A stretch of DNA of 64,000 bases from Labilithrix sp. Its GTDB lineage: Bacteria; Myxococcota_A; Polyangia; Polyangiales; Polyangiaceae. Of the stretch, positions 38,456 through 46,797 are shown piece after piece. The position numbers and the translations under genes are program-made. Where the stretch lies: positions 124,001-188,000 of the forward strand of contig JAHBWC010000001.1 of assembly GCA_019637225.1 (NCBI GenBank). Reading direction: 5' to 3'. How positions within the stretch are numbered: position 1 is the stretch's first letter; every line of letters starts with the position of its first letter. The notes beneath the pieces were generated by a model. That model did no database searches and was not told where the DNA came from. It saw only the letters and a list, made by a program, of their open reading frames with translations.

Positions 38456-40123
38456 TCAGGCCTCCGGGCTCGCGCCCGCCTTGGCGGGCCTTCCCGGCTT
38501 GCGCTCCTTCTTCGCCTTGAGGACGACCGTGTCGATGTCGAGGTGGTCGTTGCCGGAGCCCGCGAGGTAGTCGTCGTACGAGCCGGGACGATCGCGGAAG
38601 CCATCCTCCGTCACCTCGACGATGCGCGTCGCGAGCGCCGAGACGAATGCACGATCGTGCGAGACGAAGACGAGCGTGCCCTCGTAGGCCTTCAGGCCCT
38701 CGGTGAGCGCCTCGATCGACTCCATATCGAGGTGGTTGGTCGGCTCGTCGAGGACGAGGACGTTCGCCTGCTCCGCCATGATGCGCGCGAACACGAGGCG
38801 CGCCGCCTCGCCGCCGGAGAGTGAGCCGATCTTCTTGTTCACGTCCGGGCCCGTGAAGAGGACGCGCCCGAGGCGACCGCGGACGACGTGCTCGGCCTCG
38901 GTCGGGCACGCCGACTTCATCAGCTCGAGCGGCGTCTGCTTCGGGCTCGGGAGGAGGTCCGCGTGGTCCTGCGCGAAATAGCCGTGTCGGGCCTCGTAGC
39001 CCCAGCGCGCCTCGCCCTCGTCGGCGCCGAGGCGCTTCACGATGATCTTGAGGAGCGTCGACTTGCCGAGGCCGTTCGCCCCGAGGATCGCGACCTTCTC
39101 GCCACGACGGATCGTGAGCGAGACGTTCTCGAGGACGCGCTTCGGGCCGTAGGACTTGGCGACGCCCTTCAGCTCGAGGACGTCCTTCCCACTCTGGCGC
39201 TCGATCCCGAACTGGAAGAGCGGCGCGCGGCGCGAGCTCTCCTCGAGCTCCTCGACCTCGATCTTCTCGATCTGCTTGAGCCGGCTCTGCGCCTGCTTTG
39301 CCTTCGAGGCCTTGGCGCCGAAGCGATCAACGAAGGCGCGCTTGTCCGCGATGATCTTCTGGGTGCGGGCGATCTCCGCTTCCTTGCGCTCGCGCGTCGC
39401 CTTCTTCTCGATCGCGAAGCGGGCATATCCGCCCGTGTAGAGCTCGACGGTGCCGTAGTCGACGTCGAGGATGTGGGTCGCGATGGCCTCGAGGAAGCGC
39501 TGGTCGTGAGAGATGACGAGGGCGCATCCCTGGTAATCGAGGAGGAACGTCTCGAGCCAGCGAATGGAGAGGATATCGAGGTGGTTCGTCGGCTCGTCGA
39601 GGAGGAGGATGTCCGGCCCCGCGACGAGGACCTGCGCGAGCAGGACGCGGAGCTTGAACCCGCCGGAGAGCGTCGCGAGCGGGCGCCGCTGGATCGCGAG
39701 CGGGATGCCGAGGCCCTCGAGCACCTCGGAGGCGCGCGCCTCGAGGGTGTAGCCGTCGTGGGCGCGGAGGACGTCCTCGATGTCGGCGAGGTTCGTCGCG
39801 TCCGCCTCGTGATCGACGATCTGCTTCTGCTCGGTCAGGGCGTTCCAGACGACGGTGTCGCCCATCATCGCGAGGTCGAGGATGATCGCCTCGTCGTCGA
39901 GGAAGCGGTCCTGGCGAAGGACGCCGAGGCGCGCCTCGCGCGGGATGGAGACGCTGCCGCTCGTCGCCGGCTCGTCCTTCGCGATGATCTTCATCAGCGT
40001 CGACTTGCCGGCGCCGTTCGCGCCGATGAGTCCGTAGCGCGAGCCCGCGTTCAGCTGGAGGGAGACCTCGTCGAAGAGGGTGCGCCCGGCGTAGGACTTC
40101 TCGAGCCGCGTGAGACCGATCAT
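38456..40123 (-). CDS. ybiT: ABC-F translational ATPase, YbiT type
   Basis: A complete 555-residue ABC-F protein. Domain 1 has Walker A GANGAGKST, signature LSGGF and Walker [12 protein letters not shown]. The linker is highly charged (KKATRERKEAEIARTQKIIA). Domain 2 has GANGLGKST, LSGGE and [11 protein letters not shown], and both domains have switch histidines (ISHDQ, VSHDR). The tail is Lys-rich. Length and the IxLTxLxKSYAG-type start fit the YbiT branch. ABC-F proteins bind the ribosomal E site and relieve stalling. It is the intact counterpart to the broken ABC-F gene at 32053-34972. ATG 40123 is the first start. Confidence 0.92.
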   Translation of the reverse strand: MIGLTRLEKSYAGRTLFDEVSLQLNAGSRYGLIGANGAGKSTLMKIIAKDEPATSGSVSIPREARLGVLRQDRFLDDEAIILDLAMMGDTVVWNALTEQKQIVDHEADATNLADIEDVLRAHDGYTLEARASEVLEGLGIPLAIQRRPLATLSGGFKLRVLLAQVLVAGPDILLLDEPTNHLDILSIRWLETFLLDYQGCALVISHDQRFLEAIATHILDVDYGTVELYTGGYARFAIEKKATRERKEAEIARTQKIIADKRAFVDRFGAKASKAKQAQSRLKQIEKIEVEELEESSRRAPLFQFGIERQSGKDVLELKGVAKSYGPKRVLENVSLTIRRGEKVAILGANGLGKSTLLKIIVKRLGADEGEARWGYEARHGYFAQDHADLLPSPKQTPLELMKSACPTEAEHVVRGRLGRVLFTGPDVNKKIGSLSGGEAARLVFARIMAEQANVLVLDEPTNHLDMESIEALTEGLKAYEGTLVFVSHDRAFVSALATRIVEVTEDGFRDRPGSYDDYLAGSGNDHLDIDTVVLKAKKERKPGRPAKAGASPEA

Positions 40124-40502
40124 GCGCGGCTCTTAGCGTAGGAACGATGGCGCCGTCGCTACCTATTTGTGCGAGGTTGCAGGCGGTCTCCCCGGCTCGC
40201 CAGGCTCTTGCTCAGGCCGATCCCCGGACGGCTACGCCGCGACGGCGCGATCCTCGCCCGGCGGCGCGCGGTCCAAGGCGCGGCCAAGAAGGGGACGCCC
40301 CGGCGCTCGTGAACCGCGCACGCTCCGGATCGCGCGTGCCTCGCCTCTTCGGAGCGCGCGCGACCCGGGGACGCCCGCGCGGTGCATGGCGGACAGAGCC
40401 TGAAGTTCCCGAAACCAGCTCGCGTCGAGGACGCCAGAGCGGCGACGAAAGCCGCGCGCGCTCGATCGCACCTTGCAGGTGGCGAATCCGTGCGGTAGAA
40501 AC
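40124..40502. other. 379-bp interval without a gene
   Basis: This is the divergent region between the YbiT gene and the ArsR gene. Reading frames on both strands are Arg/Ala/Pro-rich with no consistent codon bias. I see no repeat or RNA gene in it. Promoters of both genes must lie here. Confidence 0.5.
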
Positions 40503-40518
40503 TGAACCACATGGTTCA
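40503..40518. promoter_or_regulatory. Operator over the start codon of the ArsR gene
   Basis: TGAACCA-CA-TGGTTCA is a perfect 7-bp inverted repeat whose right arm begins inside the ATG at 40511. TGAACCAxxTGGTTCA-type palindromes are, as I recall, common just before ArsR genes paired with SRPBCC genes. Repressor binding here would block both transcription and translation starts. Confidence 0.75.
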
Positions 40519-40876
40519 TCGTCAGAGTGACCGCCTCGACGCCTCCTTCGCCGCTCTCTCGGACGCAACCCGGCGCGGCGTTCTCGAGCAGCTCGGACGC
40601 GCAGACGCTTCGATCACGGAGCTCGCCGAGAAGTTCCACATGACCCTCACGGGCATGAAGAAACACGTCGGCGTCTTGGAGCGAGCCGGGCTCGTCGCCA
40701 CGGAGAAGGTCGGGCGCGTGCGGACCTGCAGGCTCGGCTCGAGCCGACTACAGGCAGAGACGGCATGGATCGAAGGGTACCGCCAGCTCTGGGGCGCACG
40801 CTTCGACGAGTTGGACGAGATTATCGAGGAACTGAAGCGCAAGGAGAACGTCGATGAGCGCAAGAATGGACAGTGA
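40511..40876 (+). CDS. ArsR-family regulator (second ArsR-SRPBCC module)
   Basis: The 121-residue protein begins SDRLDASFAALSDATRRGVL, the classic start of SRPBCC-linked ArsR regulators. The recognition helix is in ELAEKFHMTLTGMKKHVGVL and the wing is GLVATEKVGRVRTCRLGSSR. The tail (WIEGYRQLWGARFDELDEII) is conserved in this subgroup. No metal ligands are visible. The start codon lies within a perfect palindrome, so tight autorepression is likely. It overlaps the next gene by 23 bases. It resembles but is not a recent copy of the pair at 25153-25967. Confidence 0.9.
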   Translation: MVHRQSDRLDASFAALSDATRRGVLEQLGRADASITELAEKFHMTLTGMKKHVGVLERAGLVATEKVGRVRTCRLGSSRLQAETAWIEGYRQLWGARFDELDEIIEELKRKENVDERKNGQ

Positions 40877-41369
40877 GCCCAACCCCACGAAGAACCGCAC
40901 GACGGTGGAACCGAAGTCCGAGCGCGAGATCGTCGTCACGCGAACCTTCGACGCCCCGGCGCGCATCGTATTTCAGGCGTGGACCACGCCCGCGCTGTTC
41001 AAGCGGTGGTGGGTACCGAAGTCGATGCCGCTGGCCCTGCTCTCCTACGAGGCGGATATCCGTGTTGGAGGCGGCTACCGTCTCGTGTTCGACGTCGACG
41101 GTACGAAGACGATGGCGTTCTTCGGCAAGTACATCGAAGTGACACCGTACTCGCGAATCGTCTGGACGAATGACGAGAGTGGCGAGGATGGCGCCGTCAC
41201 GACGGTGACCCTCGAGGAGAAGGGCGACAAGACGCTGCTGGTGCTGCACGAGCTCTATCGCTCGAAGGAAGCTCGCGATGCTGCCCTGGCCTCCGGGGCG
41301 TACGACGGGATGGGCGAGACGTTCGGGCAACTGGACGAGGTGCTCGTCGCGCTGGATGCGGAGGGGTGA
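40854..41369 (+). CDS. SRPBCC (AHSA1-like) protein
   Basis: ATG 40854 (or the ATG at 40866) starts a 171-residue START-like protein: REIVVTRTFDAPARIVFQAW, LFKRWWVPKSMPL and YEADIRVGGGYRLVFDVDGT, then EVTPYSRIVWTNDESGEDGA and a final helix GMGETFGQLDEVLVAL. These are the standard features of AHSA1 proteins paired with ArsR repressors. It binds an unknown hydrophobic ligand. The frame overlaps the ArsR gene, so translation is coupled. Confidence 0.9.
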   Translation: MSARMDSEPNPTKNRTTVEPKSEREIVVTRTFDAPARIVFQAWTTPALFKRWWVPKSMPLALLSYEADIRVGGGYRLVFDVDGTKTMAFFGKYIEVTPYSRIVWTNDESGEDGAVTTVTLEEKGDKTLLVLHELYRSKEARDAALASGAYDGMGETFGQLDEVLVALDAEG

Positions 41370-41525
41370 GGACCTGTCCGAAGGCTCTCTCGGTGGCGCC
41401 GCCCGATCGCGCGCGCGCTCACGGCGACGCCGCGCCGCGCGGCTTCGCAGCCGACGGGGGTGAGATCGAGCCGGAACGTCCTGCGGCGAGGGCGAGCGAG
41501 GGCCCGCACCCGCGTCACCGCGTGG

Positions 41526-43310
41526 TCAGAGGGGGCACGCGTTGAAGGTGGTGTTGGTGACGTTCACCGTGGCGTTGGTGTTGTTGGCTCTGTCGACGTC
41601 GCACAACAGGCCGTTCGAGAAGGTCACATGTTCGAGCGCGACGCTCGAGCTCGCGCTCACGTAGAGCTGGCCGTAGCCGGAGGCGTTGCCGCCGCCGCCT
41701 CCGTACGAGATATCCGCATAGCTGAAGACGTTCCCTAGAGAGCGAATTTCGATGTAGTTCCAGATGCCCATTACGGGGGCGGCGGCCGCGGACGTGACCG
41801 TGACGTGACTCGCGGCGGTCCCCGCGAGATTGAGCAAGCCTCGGGTGTCGGCGATGAAGGTGATTCCGTTGCCCATGGCTAGCCTCGCGCCTGCGGCCAC
41901 CGTCAAGGTCGCCGTGCCGGAGGGTGCCTGCACGTAGACGGTGGCGTCGACGCGGTAGGGGACGCCCCAAGCGCCCCACGTCGCGTTCTTCGAGACGGTG
42001 CCGCCGTCGACGCGGATCACGTCGTTGACGCCGCCGCTCGTGTAGGTGCCCGCGCCGATCTGGCCGATCACGTTCGCCCTCGCCCGAATGTGCCCCTGGG
42101 CGTTGTCGGTGAAGGTGTTGCCCGTGAACCCGCGGAGCGCGGACGTGTCGGACACGACCTGGAGCCCAACGTCCTCGGAGTGTCGGACGGTCGAGTCCGT
42201 GATCTTCACCGAGGCCGAGGCCGCCACGTAGATCGCGCCGTACCCCTGGCCGCCGTACTCGACGATCGCGTGCTCGATGACGTTGTCACCCGCGGTGCTG
42301 TCGCTGCGGAACTCGATGTACCCCCAGTCGCCCGCGCTGGGGCTCGTCTCGCTCGACGTGATCTTCACCGGAGCCGCCGCGGTTCCGGCGAGGGTGAGGC
42401 CGCCGGCCGTGTCGACGTTGATGCTCTGGCTTGGCCGCATCTGTAGCGTCGCGCCGGCCGCGAGCGTCAGCTTCTGCGGCGTCGCGCTGCCCTTCACGTA
42501 GAAGGTGTCGGCGCGGTAAGGAATGCCGAGGTTCCGCCAGGTCGCCGTCTTGTCGACGTTGCCGCCGTCCACGCTGATGACGTCCGAGGCGTTGCCCGTA
42601 TACGTTCCGCCGAGGAGATCCCCCACGCTGTTCACGTGGATCTTCACGGGAGCCGTGCCGCTCGTCGTGATCACGTTGTCGGTGAAGCCGCGCAGGTGGC
42701 CGCCACTCCGCACCTCGACGCCGTACGTCGCGCTGTTCTGGATCGTCGTGTGGTCGATGGCGACCGACGCGCTGCTCGCGACGAAGATCGCTCCGTAGCC
42801 TTTGCCGCCGTGCTCGATGACGCTGTGGTGGATCTCGCTGTCGGCGCTCGACGACGAGGCCCGGAACTCGATGTAGCCCCAGTCGCCCGCGGACGGCGTC
42901 GTGTTCGACGACGTCACGCGGACCTTCGTGGTCTCTCCCCCGAGCAGCTTCAGCGCGCCGCCCGTGTCGACGACGATGTTCGCATCGGGCGCGAGCCGGA
43001 GCACGGTGCACGCTGGGATCGTGAGCGTGCCCTTGAGGTACAAGGTGCCCTTCACGAGGTAATCACCCACCGGCCAGGTCTCGCTGGCCTCGAGGGGACC
43101 GCCGTTCCGTTCGAACTTCTGGAGCGCGCCACACGTGTCGGAGGGGCCGGCATCGGGCGAGCCGTCGCCGGGCGCAGCGTCGACCGAGGGCGGCTCGCCG
43201 CCGTCCGGGACGTTCGTGCTCGGGTCGGAGGGGCTCGGATCGGGATCGCAGTGAATCGCAGCGATGACGAGCGAAGAGATGCCGAGGATCCTGAAGGTCG
43301 GGTACCGCAT
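41526..43310 (-). CDS. Secreted right-handed beta-helix lipoprotein
   Basis: ATG 43310 starts a signal sequence (ILGISSLVIAAIHC, then DPDPSPSDPS). The lipobox has His before Cys, which is unusual but tolerable. After a Pro/Asp-rich linker, three long repeats of about 165 residues make up the protein, each with VTSS.T.PSAGDWGYIEFR, then HS.IEHGGKGYGAI.V and LRGFT.N rungs. These are parallel beta-helix repeats as in adhesins and pectate-lyase-like folds. The protein is 594 residues. An ATTTACGTAAACGCGCGC element 153 bp upstream is shared with the FN3 gene at 54936-56090. Confidence 0.75.
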   Translation of the reverse strand: MRYPTFRILGISSLVIAAIHCDPDPSPSDPSTNVPDGGEPPSVDAAPGDGSPDAGPSDTCGALQKFERNGGPLEASETWPVGDYLVKGTLYLKGTLTIPACTVLRLAPDANIVVDTGGALKLLGGETTKVRVTSSNTTPSAGDWGYIEFRASSSSADSEIHHSVIEHGGKGYGAIFVASSASVAIDHTTIQNSATYGVEVRSGGHLRGFTDNVITTSGTAPVKIHVNSVGDLLGGTYTGNASDVISVDGGNVDKTATWRNLGIPYRADTFYVKGSATPQKLTLAAGATLQMRPSQSINVDTAGGLTLAGTAAAPVKITSSETSPSAGDWGYIEFRSDSTAGDNVIEHAIVEYGGQGYGAIYVAASASVKITDSTVRHSEDVGLQVVSDTSALRGFTGNTFTDNAQGHIRARANVIGQIGAGTYTSGGVNDVIRVDGGTVSKNATWGAWGVPYRVDATVYVQAPSGTATLTVAAGARLAMGNGITFIADTRGLLNLAGTAASHVTVTSAAAAPVMGIWNYIEIRSLGNVFSYADISYGGGGGNASGYGQLYVSASSSVALEHVTFSNGLLCDVDRANNTNATVNVTNTTFNACPL

Positions 43311-43462
43311 GGGGGTGTTCCTAGGAGTTAAGTGTTGGGCCACATCACCGATGCGGCGGCATCGCGCGGCGGGTGTTGGTGAGCTCACCAGCCAAGAGCA
43401 ACGGCGAAGCGTCCTCCTCGCGAGCGTAGGTCCTCCGCCCGAGCGCCTGGAAGGCCCTGAGG

Positions 43463-43511
43463 ATTTACGTAAACGCGCGCGCTCGACGAGGTGCTGGCGC
43501 TCATCGAGCGC
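43463..43511. repeat. Shared upstream element, copy 1
   Basis: ATTTACGTAAACGCGCGC at 43463-43480 contains the palindrome TTTACGTAAA. It is followed at 43497 by the inverted repeat GCGCTCATCGAGCGC. The same 18-mer and the reverse complement of the 15-mer occur at 56137-56165. Both copies precede a - strand gene for a secreted protein. The remaining 43311-43676 interval has no gene. Confidence 0.6.
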
Positions 43512-43676
43512 CGCGCGCCATCGCGCGTGTCAGGTGGTCAACACGGAGGACGGCGCACGCGACCTTCGTGCAACGCCTCGGGCGGCAAGGTCCCCGCCAC
43601 GGACCCGATCGGTTTGCAGTGCATCCACAACTTGAATGCGCATTGACAGGGGGGAGGAGAGTAGCGACCGTTGGGC

Positions 43677-44573
43677 ATGCGCGTCGTCGCGAGTTGTGTG
43701 TTGGTCGCCGCTCTCGGCTGTTTCCCAATCGGGCTTGTCTCCGCGCGGCCCCCTCCGGGCGCGGCTGCCGGCAAGGTCCCCGCGCAACGACCGACGGAGA
43801 TGGCCCCGGTGATCTGCGAGCCGAAGGTCGACGATGCGCCGCTCAAGGTGTACCTGCCTTTCGACGGCAACGCCGTCGACGCGACGGGGCATTGCAACGA
43901 CGGCGGCGTCGCCGGGGCGACGGCCACCGAGGATCGGGCGGGCATGCCGAATCGGGCCTTTCTGTTCGACGGTGTCGATGACTTCATCCAGCTCAAGCAA
44001 GGTCAGAAGTACGACTTCTCCAGGTTCACGATCGCGCTCTGGGTGAAGCCGCTCGCCTTCCCGAAGGTCCCCACCATCGGGGTACTGCCCGGCGTCCCCC
44101 ACTGCGCGAGCGCGGTGCTCGTCACGAAGAGCTCGGGCGTACGTCCGGACTACTCGGGAAACTTCAGCCTCAAGCTCGTGCGGTGCGGCGGCGCGAGCTA
44201 TTTCAACATCGACTACCAGCACGCGAAACCGGCGGCGCCGAACACGAATCCTCCCGCCTTGCAGATGACGGGCGCCCGTGACTTCGGCGCGACGATCCAG
44301 CTGAATCGCTGGACGCATCTCGCGGTGACGTACGACGGGGCGAGTCTCCGCACCTTCGTCGATGGAAAGCTCTCGAGCACCAACGCCATCTCGGGGCCCG
44401 CCTCGAATGCGCACCCCATCCGCCTCGGCAGCAAAGCGAAGATGAAGCCGCCCGAGGAAGAGCGCGACAAGCCCTTCAACGGCGCGATGGACGAGGTGCG
44501 GGTCTACGATCGCGCGCTGTCCGTCGCGGAGGTCGCGGCGCTCCCGGGGCAGCAAGCGCCGTCGGTCCCGTAG
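43677..44573 (+). CDS. Secreted LamG / concanavalin-like domain protein
   Basis: ATG 43677 (a TTG lies six bases upstream) follows GGGGAGGAGAG and opens a signal peptide (VVASCVLVAALGCFPIGLVSA). The 298-residue product is one LamG-type jellyroll: LPFDGNAVDATGHCNDGGV, AFLFDGVDDFIQLKQG, FTIALWVKP, WTHLAVTYDGASLRTFVDG and FNGAMDEVRVYDRALSVAEV. These domains bind glycans or proteins on the cell surface. Cys in the signal region (VAALGC) leaves lipidation possible. It stands alone with its own promoter region. Confidence 0.85.
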   Translation: MRVVASCVLVAALGCFPIGLVSARPPPGAAAGKVPAQRPTEMAPVICEPKVDDAPLKVYLPFDGNAVDATGHCNDGGVAGATATEDRAGMPNRAFLFDGVDDFIQLKQGQKYDFSRFTIALWVKPLAFPKVPTIGVLPGVPHCASAVLVTKSSGVRPDYSGNFSLKLVRCGGASYFNIDYQHAKPAAPNTNPPALQMTGARDFGATIQLNRWTHLAVTYDGASLRTFVDGKLSSTNAISGPASNAHPIRLGSKAKMKPPEEERDKPFNGAMDEVRVYDRALSVAEVAALPGQQAPSVP

Positions 44574-44578
44574 CGACG

Positions 44579-44740
44579 ACGTCGACCGCGAGGCCGTGCT
44601 CGCCGTCCTCTCTCCCGAGCTGCGCCTCGAGCTCCGCGAGCTCGATCGGCGGGCGCGCTGGGCTCGTTCCAGCCGACGGCGCGGACGAAGAGGACGCTCT
44701 CCACCTCGCCGTCGCTGAGCCGCTTGCGAAGACCTCGCGC
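44579..44740 (-). pseudogene. Frameshifted remnant of unknown gene
   Basis: On the - strand one frame reads SDGEVESVLFVRAVGWNEPS; after a one-base slip near 44650 another reads PIELAELEAQLGREDGEHGL with good codon bias. Neither has a start or an end that fits. It looks like a decayed gene of unknown type between two intact ones. Confidence 0.3.
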
Positions 44741-44808
44741 ACTTCTCCTACGTCATCGACGTAGAGGGTGCGCGGTTCCTGCCGAGGGCGATCGCTCGGC
44801 AGCAGGGC

Positions 44809-45408
44809 TCAGAGCTCGAAACAATAGAAGTGCGCCGCGGTTGTGCAGCTTGCATCCTTGAATTCGGTCCACGTCTTGTCGAGCGCACCGACCTGGCCGA
44901 CGGCGCCCTTGCCGAGACTGGTGCCCCAGTTGAAGCCACAGTGTTGGGCGGTTTGACCGCTCGCGTTGGTGCCGGTCCAAACGAGCTGGTCCGCCGACAC
45001 GGTGTTGCCGAGCTCGTCGATGTTCAGCGGCACCTTCGGCGGGCTCGCCAGCGCGGCCTTGTTTGCAAACACCTGCTGGTGGTCGGCGCGATACCACGGT
45101 CCGTTGCCCACGCGGTCGATGGCGTTGGAGTTGTCGTCGGAGATCCAGGCGCGCCAGGCCACGGTTGGCCGCGGGCTGCGCTGTCTGCAGTAGTCGTCGG
45201 CGGCCGCTTGTCCGCCGAAGAACCCCTGCTTCGTCTCCGACGTCACGAACACGAGCTTCTCGGGCGTCGTTGCCGCGGCTTCCGCACCAGCGTCGGAGCC
45301 GTCCGGCTTCACCGTCGTCGTCGGGTCGGGATCGTCACCGACGCACGCCGCGACGCACGCCGCGAGGGCACACGCAACGAACAGAAGAGGGCGCTCGCTC
45401 GGGGGCAT
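44809..45408 (-). CDS. DUF1554-type (collagenase NC10/endostatin-like lectin fold) lipoprotein
   Basis: ATG 45408 opens a signal with lipobox VAAC (mature CVGDDPDP). The single domain of the 199-residue protein starts KLVFVTSETKQGFFGGQAAA and continues with YCRQR, then AWRAWISDDNSNAIDRVG, PLNIDELGNTV, VWTGTN, CGFNW and WTEFKDASCTTAAHFYCFEL. This is the DUF1554 pattern, related to the endostatin fold. The same domain ends the protein at 58147. It should be a surface protein of unknown ligand. Upstream and in frame lies the tail of a second copy of such a domain. Confidence 0.75.
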   Translation of the reverse strand: MPPSERPLLFVACALAACVAACVGDDPDPTTTVKPDGSDAGAEAAATTPEKLVFVTSETKQGFFGGQAAADDYCRQRSPRPTVAWRAWISDDNSNAIDRVGNGPWYRADHQQVFANKAALASPPKVPLNIDELGNTVSADQLVWTGTNASGQTAQHCGFNWGTSLGKGAVGQVGALDKTWTEFKDASCTTAAHFYCFEL

Positions 45409-45414
45409 GGCTCG

Positions 45415-45552
45415 AAGCTCGACGCAGTAGAGACGCGCTTGGTCATTACAGCCGAGAGCGGCCGAGTCGGTCCAGCCCTCTCTGCCAACGTGCGCGAGAC
45501 GGCTGCCCCGGCGAGGTTTGGTGCAGGACCGAGTCTCGTCGTAGCCGCAGGG
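45415..45552 (-). pseudogene. Tail of a second DUF1554-like gene
   Basis: The frame upstream of the lipoprotein start reads CGYDETRSCTKPRRGSR, then WTDSAALGCNDQARLYCVEL. It aligns with the last 45 residues of the intact domain (CGFNWGTS..., WTEFKDASCTTAAHFYCFEL). Where a stop is expected after CVEL there is CGA, so the frame fuses to the start of the intact gene. It is a leftover of a tandem duplicate. Confidence 0.6.
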
Positions 45553-45590
45553 GGCTCTGGCTCTTCGCTGAGCGAGCGTGCTCGACGCGC

Positions 45591-46499
45591 TCAGCCCTTC
45601 GGAAGGCCCGGGATGCGGAACTTCTTCTCGGCGGTAGCCGATGGAATCGCGATGCCGCCGCAACTGTCTTCGTAGCGCGTGTAGGTGGTCTCGCCGGAGG
45701 GAGCGTGCGCCTCCACGATCGGACGACCGGCGTCGTCGTACTCGGCTCGGACGTCGCTGGTCGCAGGTTTCGAGTAGTCTTCCCGGAAGTCGACCGTGCC
45801 ATCGCCTCCCATGTCGACCTCGCGCCAGGCCACCCGCTGGTCGACGATGCCGTAGCGTTCGATGCTGCGGACGCGACCGTCCGACCTTCGATCCACGTGC
45901 GTCCAGGTCGTCCGCGTCTCGTCGGGAGTCCACGTCTCGCGCTCGCGGAAGCCCGTATCCATTCCGGAACGTCGATCGTCGACGTCGACCACGCGCTCGC
46001 GAAGGTCGAGCTCGTCGTACGTGTTGGTGTAGCGCATCGTCAGGTCCATGTTTCCGTCGCGGCCGACGTCGACCTGGTCCAGCACGACGAACTCCTGCTT
46101 GTCATAGGTGTACGTGCGCCGGTAGACCTCGGCGAACTGCCCGACGTCCGCCTCGACGGTCTGGACGGAGAGCGCACCGTCATCCGCGTACTCGTACGTG
46201 ATCACGGTCGGCTCGGGTCCGACGTTCGATGCGCCCCCGGACGTGTGGTCGGAGAATCGGACGAGCCGCCGCGCGGCGTCGAAGTCGTAGACGCGGACGG
46301 TTCGAGAGAGGACTTGTCCGGCCCCGTTTCTCAGCTCGGAATGAGCGGTGAGCTGGCAGCCGGTCTTCGCGTCCGACGTTGCTTCCTCCTCGGGGGGCGA
46401 GGTCGCCTCGTTCGAGCCTCCGGCGGGAAGGGGAGCAGGCGCGGACGACGAACAGGCGACGAGACCGAGGATCGCTAGAAAGGAAGCTGCGTTCTTCAT
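45591..46499 (-). CDS. Lipoprotein with repeated beta-hairpin (YD/RHS-like) segments
   Basis: ATG 46499 (MKNAASFLAILGLVAC, then SSSAPAP) is a clear lipoprotein signal. The 302-residue protein has short repeated strands of the form YxYDxxGxLxxxxxD, for example VITYEYADDGALSVQTVEAD, RTYTYDKQEFVVLDQVDVGR and TVDFREDYSKPATSDVRAEY. They recall YD/RHS repeats or the EF-hand-like DxxGDGxxD of some secreted proteins. No catalytic residues are seen. It is a surface protein of unknown function. Confidence 0.7.
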   Translation of the reverse strand: MKNAASFLAILGLVACSSSAPAPLPAGGSNEATSPPEEEATSDAKTGCQLTAHSELRNGAGQVLSRTVRVYDFDAARRLVRFSDHTSGGASNVGPEPTVITYEYADDGALSVQTVEADVGQFAEVYRRTYTYDKQEFVVLDQVDVGRDGNMDLTMRYTNTYDELDLRERVVDVDDRRSGMDTGFRERETWTPDETRTTWTHVDRRSDGRVRSIERYGIVDQRVAWREVDMGGDGTVDFREDYSKPATSDVRAEYDDAGRPIVEAHAPSGETTYTRYEDSCGGIAIPSATAEKKFRIPGLPKG

Positions 46500-46759
46500 G
46501 GGCATTCTCCGGCGCACGCCCCGTGCGAGCGACATGCCAACGTACGGCCCGCGGTGTCGCCGTGTTTTCCGGGGTCTCGCTGCCTGGTCGTACGGCATGT
46601 GCCAAGAGACATGTGCCAGGACTGCGACGGGGCGATCGCGCAGTGGAAGCGCCGGTGCCGCGAACCGCGGGGATGCCTGAAACAACTGCGAGCGTGATAC
46701 CGACCCGCTCGTCGATAGAGGCTTCGCCGGAATCGAGTCTTGCCTAGCCCGAGCCCACC

Positions 46760-46784
46760 GCCGGCCGGTACGCTGGCGGCCGGC
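46760..46784. other. Hairpin upstream of ankyrin gene
   Basis: GCCGGCCG (46760-46767) and CGGCCGGC (46777-46784) form an 8-bp stem with a 9-nt loop, 13 bp before the TTG start. It could be in the 5' leader. The rest of the 298-bp gap 46500-46797 shows nothing else I can support. Confidence 0.45.
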
Positions 46785-46797
46785 ATAGGAGCAGACC

